Source of the DNA: Polystyrenella longa
Lineage (GTDB): Bacteria > Planctomycetota > Planctomycetia > Planctomycetales > Planctomycetaceae
Assembly: GCF_007750395.1 (NCBI RefSeq)
Contig: NZ_CP036281.1
Span: 5,789,001-5,853,000, forward strand
DNA length: 64,000 nt
Direction of reading: 5' to 3'
The notes beneath the pieces are model-generated. The model had not been told where the DNA came from. It did no database searches and worked only from the letters and a program-made list of their open reading frames with translations. Positions 1-9,125 of the stretch are shown piece after piece (within the stretch, counting starts at the first letter, position 1; the number at the start of each line of letters is the position of its first letter). The translations under genes were made by a program, and so were the position numbers.

Positions 1-2474
1 GTACGCCACATCGCATTATAGGGTGTCCAGCCGCTTCCATCCCGGCGATGTAACGCTTGCACATAGCGATTCAGATGCTCACGGTGCTGCTCAAGATGGT
101 CATTCACCCGGTCCCATTCATTCTGAATCTCACCAGCGCGATTCAGCCAGGCATTATTCAGCTGATCCAGAAAACTTTTCCGCTCGGCTTTGTTCGAATG
201 GAGCTCCAGGCAAAGATCACCCAAACCATGTTCCCGTAAACGGCGATAGACCACATCCAGAGCGGCTGTCTTTTCGGCAACGAAGAGAACCGTTTTGCGA
301 GTCGCCAGGCACTGTGCAATCATATTGGCGATGGTCTGACTTTTTCCGGTTCCAGGCGGACCAATAATGACCAGGTCGTGGCCTTCCGCCGCTGCCATTA
401 CCGCTGCCAGTTGTGATGAGTCCGCCGGCAAGGGATGAGCCAGATCATGTGGCCGGTATCGCAGATCCATTTCATCACTACGCGGCATGGGAGAGGAAAT
501 GCCAGAGCTGAATTCCTTTTCAGGAGTAAAGACGAGATGCCGAATTAACCGATTCTCTTTTAATTGATCAAGCCGCTCCACCAGGTCCTTCCACATCAGA
601 TACTTGGAGAACGAGAACGTCGACAACGCCGTTTCCTCGATCACTTCGAACCCGGGCACATCCCGGATCGCCTGACGAACCTGTCGCATGACCAGGGGGA
701 CATCAATCCCATTCTCATCCTGAGGGAGTTCTCCTTCAAACTGAGAAATGTCTTTTTCAAAGTCCCGCTTCAGCAATTGAATCAGCGTCGCATTGAAACG
801 GACTTCCTCTTCATGGTGCGTCAGTTTGAAACCCGCCGACGCATTTTTTCTTTCCAGCTTGACGGGGACCAGCATCAACGGGGCTTTGTAATAACGACTT
901 TCATCTTCACGCCGCCGCCAGCGCAAAAAACCTATTGCCAGATAAAGAGTATTAGTTCCCCCTTCCGCCAGATCGTTTTTGACTTTTCGGTAGATTGCCG
1001 TCAGTCGACCACTCAATTCCCGTTCGGTTAAAGTCGAAGCAAGTTCATTTTTTTCCAGAGCGATGCGAGCGAATTCTTCATCCATGTCCCGATTTGTCTG
1101 TTGCAGGTGCAACTCCGAATCCCGCTCGCCATGGGGATTCATCTCGTCGAGAGAGATCAACTTGATTTTCGTTCCCGAAGCTAACCGGTCCTCCAGCAGA
1201 GGAATATTCTTGCAAAGAAACGGCACGACCAGTTGTGTCTCACGCAGATTCAACAGGCGATTGCGAAGTGACAAATCAAGCAGCTTCCGCTGCCACCGAT
1301 CAATTCGACTGTCGGGAGTCGTTGGTTTTTCATCCTCCTTTGGATTGATCGTATAATCTGGTGACCCCAATCCGGGAAACTTAGGCAATGCGGGAGCAAC
1401 ACGGGAAATTTGTTCTGCAGACGCCAGTTCGGAATCGTGAGAAGCGAGAGGGCGTACTTGCGCCATCCGGGCCCGTTTGATATCGATAGAAGCGACAAAC
1501 TTATGTTCTTCCGATTCTCGGATTTCGTAATCAGAACGCTGCATCGCTTCGTCGAAAGAAACGACTGATTGACTAGTCACCATCGTGGTTTCAAACAACA
1601 CCAATTCTCCTGATGTTCGTATTTTACGAACTTCAAGACAATCGGGCTCAATCAATCGATCCTGTGTGTCCTCAATCAGCCAGGCTCCAGCAAAGCAGTG
1701 ACCCCGCTGCATAATCACAATGGGGTGCAGGCCAATCGCCTCCAGCGCGGAGGCAAATAGAAGTGTACTGTCGAGACAGGTGGCCAGACCCTCTTTAAGA
1801 ACACGCGATGGACGACGAACCTTCTGGCCGACATCTTCAAAACTACTGGGGGGATTGGCATAGGTCAGGTTCTTCTCCGAGACCGCCGACCATAATGCAG
1901 CCACTTGCAGGAATGCCTTACCTGGATCTTGACTCTGGTAACCATCCAGGGCCGAGGAATGACCATGTTTGGCCAGAATCGCGCTGCTCGCTTTAAGCAA
2001 ACCGGCAATGGCGGGGTCGTTCGGCATCACAAAGGCCGCCAGGATTTCCGGCATGGAACGCATACCACCCCATTCGTCGCGGGCGAGCACCCGCACGGGG
2101 CGCCTGTTCTCGCACAACAGCTCATCCCGATGCTTCAACCGAAAGATCAGATCTCCCCGCTCGGCCTCGTTCAGGCCGGAAAGATAATTCCCTTCCATCT
2201 CCAGGTGTCGATCCCGGATCAGGTGAGTCCCCTTCCCTTCGAGCCGATCAATGACCCATTTCCGTGAGCGAGCGAACCCGGGGGTGATCTCCAGTTCCAG
2301 AACGAGGTCGTTATACGTCGTTTCTGTCGGATTCACGATCTCCAGCGACCGAATCAGCGGCACCGAATTCTGCCAAGAAGCGTAGTTGAGATAATCATTG
2401 ATATCGGTATCGATCCGAACTGAAACCGATTCATCCGGTGCCTGAGAAATAATATCGGTCCCATCGAGAGACAT
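1..2474 (-). CDS. DUF4011-type superfamily I helicase, Hhe-like anti-phage protein (C-terminus beyond window)
   Basis: The leftward frame is open from an ATG at 2474 to the window edge, about 824 codons without a stop. Around residues 215-250 there is a transglutaminase-like stretch (TCLDSTLLFASALEAIGL followed by GHCFAGAWL). Around residue 391 is the DUF4011 hallmark WQRKLLDLSLRNRLLNL. A Walker A, GPPGTGKSQT, lies near residue 704. Proteins of this layout usually continue with the helicase core and a Vsr/MTES-type endonuclease, the one-gene Hhe defence architecture; that part is outside the window, so the nuclease is inferred. It heads the defence cluster and is read in the same direction as the broken nuclease/helicase upstream, with about 200 bp between them. 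Confidence 0.8.
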   Translation of the reverse strand, partial: MSLDGTDIISQAPDESVSVRIDTDINDYLNYASWQNSVPLIRSLEIVNPTETTYNDLVLELEITPGFARSRKWVIDRLEGKGTHLIRDRHLEMEGNYLSGLNEAERGDLIFRLKHRDELLCENRRPVRVLARDEWGGMRSMPEILAAFVMPNDPAIAGLLKASSAILAKHGHSSALDGYQSQDPGKAFLQVAALWSAVSEKNLTYANPPSSFEDVGQKVRRPSRVLKEGLATCLDSTLLFASALEAIGLHPIVIMQRGHCFAGAWLIEDTQDRLIEPDCLEVRKIRTSGELVLFETTMVTSQSVVSFDEAMQRSDYEIRESEEHKFVASIDIKRARMAQVRPLASHDSELASAEQISRVAPALPKFPGLGSPDYTINPKEDEKPTTPDSRIDRWQRKLLDLSLRNRLLNLRETQLVVPFLCKNIPLLEDRLASGTKIKLISLDEMNPHGERDSELHLQQTNRDMDEEFARIALEKNELASTLTERELSGRLTAIYRKVKNDLAEGGTNTLYLAIGFLRWRRREDESRYYKAPLMLVPVKLERKNASAGFKLTHHEEEVRFNATLIQLLKRDFEKDISQFEGELPQDENGIDVPLVMRQVRQAIRDVPGFEVIEETALSTFSFSKYLMWKDLVERLDQLKENRLIRHLVFTPEKEFSSGISSPMPRSDEMDLRYRPHDLAHPLPADSSQLAAVMAAAEGHDLVIIGPPGTGKSQTIANMIAQCLATRKTVLFVAEKTAALDVVYRRLREHGLGDLCLELHSNKAERKSFLDQLNNAWLNRAGEIQNEWDRVNDHLEQHREHLNRYVQALHRRDGSGWTPYNAMWR

Positions 2475-2675
2475 CGTCTACTCCGCTGAAATTCAGTGCG
2501 TACTATAATGGTGTGCTAAAACGACACTACGGTACCACGACATCCGAGTCGGCTCAACGAGTAGTCGTGATGGTGTTGGAATTTTCTCATCGATTGCAGA
2601 ATCATGGGAATGATGGTTCCTGAATTCGTCGAGTGACAGTGATCGCAAGGAACTAGTGACTTCATCCAGAGACCA

Positions 2676-5600
2676 TTATTCTGCATGACTCAGAAGCCAG
2701 CAGTACAGATTCAATAATTCCATTTCCTTGATGGAATGACAGGGAGACTTCGCCAGTTTGGAGCTTCCCACAATGATGGTGAGGGTGCGTGCTCGAGAGA
2801 CTGCTACATTCAGTCGGTTGGGTTCCAGCAGAAACTCTGCTCCCCGTGGTGAGTCTTCTAATGTGGATGAGCACATTGAGATGATCACGACTTGGGCTTC
2901 CTGCCCCTGAAACTTATCCACGCTACCCACGCGATCAGGAACTCCGAACTGATGTTGAAGCCGGCGGACCTGCATATTGAACGGGGCAACGACGAGAATG
3001 TCCTGCCAATTCAGAGCGATCGATTTGCCGCCCCCAAAGGGCACCACCGGTAACCCCAGCAACTCAGAGATGATTCGACTGATAACGTCTGCCTCCTCGA
3101 AGCTGCTCTGAGTGTTTCCGGCATGTTCCACCGGTATGTACAGGATACCGGATTCTTTAGTGATCAACCCCCTGTACCCTTCCGGAAACACAATTCGCTG
3201 TTTGGCTGTATCGGGATGAGGATGCAATCGGTGCTCGTAGACGGCCTCAGATATAAAGTCACAGATGTGAGGATGCATCCGCCAGATCTGACTGAGAAAG
3301 ATGCCAAGATCACTTGGAATTGTGGCGTGCTCTCCCAGTAGATATTCCAGAGCGGATTTACCGCTATCACCAGGATGAGTTCCTTGTATCGGTTGAGCGA
3401 GCTGCATCTGATCACCGATCAGCACCATGTTCTTTGCTGCCAGCCCCGTAGCGACCACATTCGCCAGTGAAAATTGTCCGGCTTCGTCGATGAACAGGAA
3501 GTCAAAGACCCCTTCCAGTTCCGGGCGACTGAAAACCCAGGCCGTTCCCCCCATGACCATCGCGCCGTCTTTAACCACTGCTGCGGCCTCACCCGATGAA
3601 GAAATAGGGGTTATTCTTCCCGAGTTGATGAGCCAATCGTCTCCTTCACCCCTCACTTTGAACAACGGGAAGTCTTCCCCTGCCGCTGTAACCGCTTCAT
3701 GCACAGCCCGGAGCACGTTCAGAATAGCTTTGTGACTGTTGGCCGTTACTGCGACCTTTTTGTTTTCCTTCAGTAATTGCAGAATGGCCTGAGCCGCTGT
3801 GTAGGTTTTCCCTGTTCCGGGCGGACCCTGAATACACAATACTGATTGATCTAAACGGCTGATGGTAGCGATGACTGCGGGGACTAGATCAGTCTCTTCC
3901 GTAAGGATCGGACCGGAGAGATGCCCCTTAATTCGCGGGGGGCGGCGATGGAGCAGATCATCAACCGCACGTGACAGGACCGTTCCTTTCGACCAGGCTT
4001 CGACATAGCGAAACACGGCTTTCGCCAGCGTAGTGGAACTGACATGTTCGTCGGGAATCAGGCAGAGCGTTTCAGGAACCTCCGTGACACTCGGACCAAG
4101 TTTGATTTCGACCAATCCTTTTTCGGAGTCAAGATGTTCGATCACGGTTCTGATCGTGAGGTCATGTGAAAAAAAACACTTCGAGCCAACATGCAGCTTT
4201 GTGTTCTGGTCTGGAGCATACTGGTACTCGAAAAGGTGAGATCGCTTTATCGGTGTTTCTGGCTTCGAGGTGCGCTGGAGCCCTCCTAAACAGTCGAATT
4301 CGTCAATCAGTTCGGACTCACTCTTTTCATGCCAGTCAAACATCCGCCAGAAGACAGGTTTGTCTTCCCTCCAGTGAAACTCCAGTAACCAAGTGAGCAG
4401 CTGCTGGACTCGAGATTTTTCCTCGTCCGTAACCTTACCGGATTCGACTTCGTCCAGTAGATGCTCGGCCAATTGCTGAGTGGGATGGGTAAGATCACTG
4501 TCATTATTCTTTTCCGAAATACCCAGCCCGTCGGATCCAGCGTATGCGATCCCTGCTTTGCGTTGAATCTCGCGGAGCCAATTGGCTAGGAGCCAGGTGG
4601 AGTCACAGTCGACTTTGTTGTAGTCGCGAATCTCCTCCAGTATTTCAGACTCCCGCCAGTCCTGACTCTGACCACTCTCCAGCCACTGATGGTAGGCCAC
4701 CACCGATCCACCAGCCGTTGTGACTTCCCCTTCCCGGTTATCCATGTAGAGATGCTCTATATCCTTGAGTGAATAGCTGGGCGTTCCGACAATCAAACCT
4801 TGGCGTACAATTTTATAAAGGTCGATGAAGACCTGATTTCGTAGTAAATCATCCACCTCGCGTTCGCGTGTCGCATATTTCCCCATCAATCGACGCATCG
4901 CCGTCACTTCGTAAGGGGCGTAGTGGTAGATGTGCATTCCAGAATCAGTTTTCCAACGATCGTGAGTCCAGTCAATAAAGCGTTCAAAGGCTTTCTTTTC
5001 CTGCGGATCGTCATGTGCCCACCAGTCGGCGAACTTTAGCTCGTCCTGCTCCAGATGAGTCGCTCCCAGCAAATACTCCAGCCCACCTTCCCGATGGGGA
5101 TAGCCTTCAATGTCGAAAAAAATGTCGAGTGGAGACGCCGGAGGGAGCAGAGCCAGCCCATGCTGAGGCTGATTATCTGGAGACAACTGAACCTCATAGA
5201 GAGGTCGCAGCAGACGGTGAGAGTCGACTTGCAGTTGAGCCTGTTTCCTGAGCCTGATAAAGGTCGGCCGAGGAATTTCAGGCACCTCCTCCAGAGGAGA
5301 GGTTGCCAATTCAGTTAAGGTCTGGAGCCCGGCCGCTTCCAGCTTGGTGATCTGTGAACGTGTGATGTTGGCTACGCGAGTCAGATGGTCTGCTGCATCC
5401 AGAACTTGTTCAGCGAACGTGTTCCAGCGACCATAATTTCGGGAAGCTCCCGGGTCCGGAAAAGACTGAGCATTAAATCGGTTCTGGAACTTCAGGAAGG
5501 ACTGTTTCAGCTGACGATAGTAATGCAGGAATTGATTCGTTCGAAACCGGACCCGTTCGCCAGTCCCCAGTACCACTACAAATCCTTCAGGGCGGACTCC

Positions 5601-6159
5601 CTGCATGTGCTCCAGCATCTCCGAATAGGCACACAACTGAACTACGAAGTAAGCTTTGAACTACGAAGTAAGCTTTGGGGCTTCTCGCGAGCTTCGTGTC
5701 CCATATCTCGTAATGGTGTTCTCCCAGACTGGATTCTCCTCTCATACGGCACAGAAAATCGGCGAATCCGCCGAATGAGTCCAGTTCCAGTCGAGCCTGA
5801 AAAACAAAGTCCTTCCCCTGTTGCATCGTCGTGAGCGTTGTTGCCTGGTCAGTAGTGCCGGAATCGAGCTCTTCGATTGCGTAGCCTTGTTGCCGCAATT
5901 GTTCCAGAAACGCCTTCTCGTGTTCCAGTCCTTTTTCGGCAATTAACTTCAGTTCTTCGTCTTGTTCATCCGGTTCACAACAATCGATCAGCCTTAAGTC
6001 GACTCCCAGTGGAAGACCGTTTGCGTCCACAACCTCGCTGTTTCCACGCCGCCGTTCACAATTCCAACGCTCCATCCAGCTGCCAAACTCCGACTCGAGA
6101 AAGAGGGTCAGATCACTGGGCGAGAATTTCAGTGTTCCGGATTTCGTGTCGTAATACAT
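2676..6159 (-). pseudogene. TM0106-family RecB-like nuclease/helicase, frameshifted by a 19-bp tandem duplication
   Basis: Two adjacent leftward frames are halves of one protein of about 1154 residues. The N-terminal half (from ATG 6159) carries a PD-(D/E)XK RecB-like core, GGFADFL then YEIWDTKLARSPKAYFVVQ. The C-terminal half (about 986 codons, 5636-2676) starts at LCAYSEML, which is the rest of the nuclease Q-x-x-x-Y motif. It continues with an RNase H-like domain (PLDIFFDIEGYPHREGG) and a superfamily I helicase: Walker A GPPGTGKT, Walker B FIDEAGQ, motif VI NVAVSRAR. Removing one copy of the 19-bp repeat at 5639-5676 restores one continuous frame. As read, the first frame ends at 5587 with about 28 meaningless residues. 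The helicase half could only be made from an internal start such as TTG 5636. The damage looks recent, since no other lesions are seen. Confidence 0.85.
5639..5676. repeat. Perfect 19-bp tandem duplication inside the nuclease/helicase gene
   Basis: The unit gaactacgaagtaagcttt occurs twice back to back (5639-5657 and 5658-5676). Nineteen is not a multiple of three, so it shifts the frame exactly between the DTKLARSPKAYFVVQ and LCAYSEML segments of the encoded nuclease. Confidence 0.95.
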
Positions 6160-6265
6160 AGCGATAACTACTGTGTGAAATGAATTGTATCTGGAAGAAC
6201 TAAAGAACCGGTCATATGCTCAGCGAGAGTTTGGAATCGTTTAGATAATCTCACCTGCCTCAATT

Positions 6266-6946
6266 TCATGGCAGGAAATCCATCGCTGTTTGGGTAATCA
6301 ATGCCCAAATCTTGCGACGCCTCGGATACAGTTCAGCTAGATCAAAGGCCTGGCCACCCCGGCGATGCAGACGACCGCCTGTATCTAAACAGAGTAGGGG
6401 ATCCTTATCTCGTAAAATGAACCAGTAGTAGTATGGATTCGGTAATTGAGGATTGGGTGATCTAACCGTTGGCTCAGTTCGGTTTGAGGGAAACATATCG
6501 AACCAGTCGTCGTGTTGGCCTCCGTCGTCCCCGGAGGAATCGTAGAATCCCATGCGACATTCCCAGAAGTCACGCGAGGCGAGTGAACGAGTCAGTAGTT
6601 CTGCGATGTACCGAAAGCAAAGAGTGGAAGGAGATGACGCCGGTAGACGTAGTGGAATTTCTAACCGCATCGATATTGTAATTTCATCCAGATACCCTGT
6701 CGGATCACACACCATACGTTGCACCCAGTCGCCGTGACTTTCCTGATACAATCCGTGCAGACTTCCCGCCCGGTTGATATCGATCAATGATTGCTTAGGC
6801 GACTGGCGGTCGATCAAAGTCAGACAGTCGTACTGTCCTCCACCCGGATGCGTCTCCCATAGAAGGAACCGATCCGGAAACCGGCGCCAGAGTTCCGTCA
6901 CGATTCGCCAGGAGATGATTTCAAGGAGTTGTCGATCAGGATGCAT
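6266..6946 (-). CDS. Uncharacterised 226-residue protein with ETHPGGGQYDCL motif (possibly TY-Chap2-like)
   Basis: The start is ATG 6946, with an AGGA-like stretch further upstream. The N-terminus (WRIVTELWRRFPDRFLLWETHPGGGQYDCL, residues about 12-42, shown here in parts) matches a pattern I remember from putative peptide chaperones of the TY-Chap2 type, which occur in bacterial conflict operons; that assignment is from memory and tentative. The middle is rich in Trp, Arg and Tyr. The C-terminus carries FDLAELYPRRRKIWALI. No transmembrane segment or catalytic triad is evident. It lies between the broken nuclease/helicase and a set of very small zinc-ribbon and membrane proteins, all leftward, which suggests one transcription unit. 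Confidence 0.5.
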   Translation of the reverse strand: MHPDRQLLEIISWRIVTELWRRFPDRFLLWETHPGGGQYDCLTLIDRQSPKQSLIDINRAGSLHGLYQESHGDWVQRMVCDPTGYLDEITISMRLEIPLRLPASSPSTLCFRYIAELLTRSLASRDFWECRMGFYDSSGDDGGQHDDWFDMFPSNRTEPTVRSPNPQLPNPYYYWFILRDKDPLLCLDTGGRLHRRGGQAFDLAELYPRRRKIWALITQTAMDFLP

Positions 6947-6987
6947 AGGTTTCCTACTTCTTAAGGGAACTTCGAGACATCCGTGCT

Positions 6988-7059
6988 TCAGTCATCGGAA
7001 AAAATGCGGATGATAAACTCCAGGAACAAAACGATCATCAGCAATAGAATAATTTTCAT
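6988..7059 (-). CDS. 23-residue hydrophobic membrane peptide
   Basis: The ATG at 7059 is preceded by a strong ribosome binding site, GGGAGGA, at suitable distance. The peptide begins MKIILLLMIVLFLEFIIR and ends in an acidic FSDD before a TGA. It is a single predicted membrane helix. It sits between the zinc-ribbon gene and the ETHPGGGQYDC gene with the same orientation. The good Shine-Dalgarno sequence is the main support; there is no homology evidence. It could be a toxin-like or regulatory membrane peptide, or a chance frame. Confidence 0.4.
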   Translation of the reverse strand: MKIILLLMIVLFLEFIIRIFSDD

Positions 7060-7113
7060 GTTTCAGTCCTCCCGAGGCGATCGAGCCCACAAAGAGTAAA
7101 CGCGAAAGTATAA

Positions 7114-7443
7114 TCACGAGATCATGTATCTCTTCGGATCTTGAATGAATTTCCCTTGTTTGCATTTGGGGCAGGTTTCGCCTTCCAGTTCGAAACACTT
7201 TTTTCGACGCGAACTCTTACATCTGCGGCAAGTTTTTGGCTTTCCTTCGTCGACTTTGTATTTGCAACCGCAATCCATACAGAGGTGGGGGACATCCAAA
7301 CCCGTCGCCTCGTATCGTCGGGGGTCGGGATGGTAAACGTATTCCTTTTTGCCATCGAAACCCCTGATGTAAGGATCTCCCTCATCCCACGCCTCGATCT
7401 TGAAACCGCAGTGGTCACATTCAATTCTCTTTCCGTAAGCCAT
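7114..7443 (-). CDS. Zinc-ribbon protein, 109 residues
   Basis: Starts at ATG 7443 (a GTG three bases upstream is also possible). It has four Cys pairs: CDHCGF near residue 10, CMDCGCKYK near 56, CRRCKSSRRKKC near 72 and CPKCKQG near 91. This implies at least two structural zinc sites. No enzymatic motif is visible. Proteins of this kind are often adaptors or nucleic-acid binders in small operons. The neighbours on both sides are equally small leftward genes, one of them with another CxxC motif. Confidence 0.6.
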   Translation of the reverse strand: MAYGKRIECDHCGFKIEAWDEGDPYIRGFDGKKEYVYHPDPRRYEATGLDVPHLCMDCGCKYKVDEGKPKTCRRCKSSRRKKCFELEGETCPKCKQGKFIQDPKRYMIS

Positions 7444-7487
7444 CACCTTGTCCCTTAATGCATTTGTCTGGTTTGGAAGTTACAGGA

Positions 7488-7760
7488 TTAACCATTCATT
7501 CGATTGACGAGTATCCAGACCACGATTTGAGTCAAAATCAGTGCGAACAACAGAATTTCGACCCAAGTACTGAACCGCCCAGCCACAGGAATGTCGGAAT
7601 CGCGCGGTACAGGCTTCTCAAGTGGTTCAGATGAGAATCGGGGTGGCTCCCAGGGACGGAACTGGATCGATTCTGTCGGATACTCAAACTGAAACTGACA
7701 GGCAGGGCACTTGATAACTGCGCGGTTCGAAATGGGGAAACCTCCTCCGATTACTGGCAT
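7488..7760 (-). CDS. Small CxxC protein with C-terminal transmembrane helix
   Basis: Ninety residues from ATG 7760. The N-terminal part has one CPACQFQFEYP half zinc-ribbon, a proline-rich linker (residues 30-60), and then a hydrophobic helix (WVEILLFALILTQIVVWILV) near the C-terminus. The likely topology is a cytoplasmic N-terminus anchored by the tail. One CxxC alone could form a site by dimerising. Function unknown. The 294 bp upstream, to the next gene, hold no convincing gene. Confidence 0.5.
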   Translation of the reverse strand: MPVIGGGFPISNRAVIKCPACQFQFEYPTESIQFRPWEPPRFSSEPLEKPVPRDSDIPVAGRFSTWVEILLFALILTQIVVWILVNRMNG

Positions 7761-8054
7761 GGTGAGATGGCGAATGGAAAAAAAGTACGGGAGAGCAAAG
7801 GTTCTTTCGAATGCTTAACGTCGGTTCGCACTGGTGGCAGGTCTTATCCAACCGGGATTTAAGTCCCAATAGGTGCCCACTCCTGGCGGAACCGACTCGC
7901 TGCCCGATAGCCGGGCCTACTTCTCTCCCGCACATGTATTGCTACTCCCTGTACCCCTGCGACGAAAAGTTCTCTGCGGTTCAGGGGTGTTTGGAGGGAA
8001 TTGTGTGAAATAAATTGTTCAAGAATCACAGTGCTGGATACACTCAGATATCGA

Positions 8055-9119
8055 TTAGTATTTGCTAACTCCGTTTACATCTATCAAATAGTTTACTCGA
8101 AGACTTCTAATATCTTGGGCTTGCTCTTTAGTCACAAATGAGAAAGCTATGTATTCCAACTGGTCAAAACTATCAAAGATCTCAAGACCGAGTTTTTCTA
8201 TTTGGGGAGACCATCCTTTAATCGGTTTTCCCTTTTCCGATGCTGTCATCGCAAGATGAATACCGAGACTAGGCTTTTTCTTTGGGATTACTGCATTATC
8301 AACCAACGGCCTCAAAAGTGCTTTCTTGCTTCGGGCTATTCGTGTGATCATATCTCTCTTAGAATATATCGCGAGTGCGCCGCACAGAGCCTGAAGCAAA
8401 GCTTCGTCAATCTTTTGCGAATCTTTTGGAGCTTTGATCTCGAACACAGTAAAATATCCATTTTTCCGAACCGCCAAACCATCTGGTTTAATATAGTCAG
8501 AAAATCCTAGATTAAATTTATTGTCGAAACTCGACACCCCAAGGCTGAGTTCGTGCGAAATCAACGAGAAGTCAGTGTTCTTATTTTTAGTCTGGATGAT
8601 ATTTATTTTCTGTCGTTTACGTGAATTCTCCAGCAATTGCGATGACCATCCTACTCCAGTCTTTGCGTTGAATTTTGATTCAGCAGAGTCATTGTCCCAA
8701 TGATTGAACTGAACTTTCTCTTTGATACACGAGAACTTTGATATCCACTTCTTAATTAATACTCGCTTATTTTTCACATGACGATATTCATCTTTGAATT
8801 TATCTTGCAGACGACATTCTTTGGTAGGACTGGCTAGTCCAGACTCAATATTCCGTTGTCCAATCTCTTCTCGCCAGTGTTTGTGTGATTTAACATCTAT
8901 TCTGACATAGTAGTTGGCGAATTCCTGAAAGTTCTCTTCATGGGACAGTAACTCTTCAATTTCCTCAAGCGAATAATCACGAATCTTCTTGACCGAGTCC
9001 TTTGTGTAGTCGCGGAGGCATGTGCTATTACCTTTCTTCGTCAATAACAACCATGTCTTCGAGTTGATTTCAGGAATGTAGACCAGTCGCGTTCTTGGTA
9101 TTCGTGGCTTTTTCTTCAT
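8055..9119 (-). CDS. Putative PD-(D/E)XK-fold nuclease, 354 residues
   Basis: Starts at ATG 9119, six bases after the stop of the upstream metallo-beta-lactamase gene, so the two are probably co-transcribed. The C-terminal half carries FSDYIKPDGLAVRKNGYFTVFEIKAP (residues about 210-235, in parts). The Asp followed by E-x-K is the PD-(D/E)XK signature of restriction-like nucleases. The N-terminal half is lysine-rich and unrecognised. The gene is visibly richer in A and T than its neighbours, suggesting separate acquisition. Its substrate is unknown. Presence beside a beta-CASP enzyme inside a defence island makes a nucleic-acid-degrading defence role plausible (inference). Confidence 0.55.
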   Translation of the reverse strand: MKKKPRIPRTRLVYIPEINSKTWLLLTKKGNSTCLRDYTKDSVKKIRDYSLEEIEELLSHEENFQEFANYYVRIDVKSHKHWREEIGQRNIESGLASPTKECRLQDKFKDEYRHVKNKRVLIKKWISKFSCIKEKVQFNHWDNDSAESKFNAKTGVGWSSQLLENSRKRQKINIIQTKNKNTDFSLISHELSLGVSSFDNKFNLGFSDYIKPDGLAVRKNGYFTVFEIKAPKDSQKIDEALLQALCGALAIYSKRDMITRIARSKKALLRPLVDNAVIPKKKPSLGIHLAMTASEKGKPIKGWSPQIEKLGLEIFDSFDQLEYIAFSFVTKEQAQDIRSLRVNYLIDVNGVSKY

Positions 9120-9125
9120 GATTCT

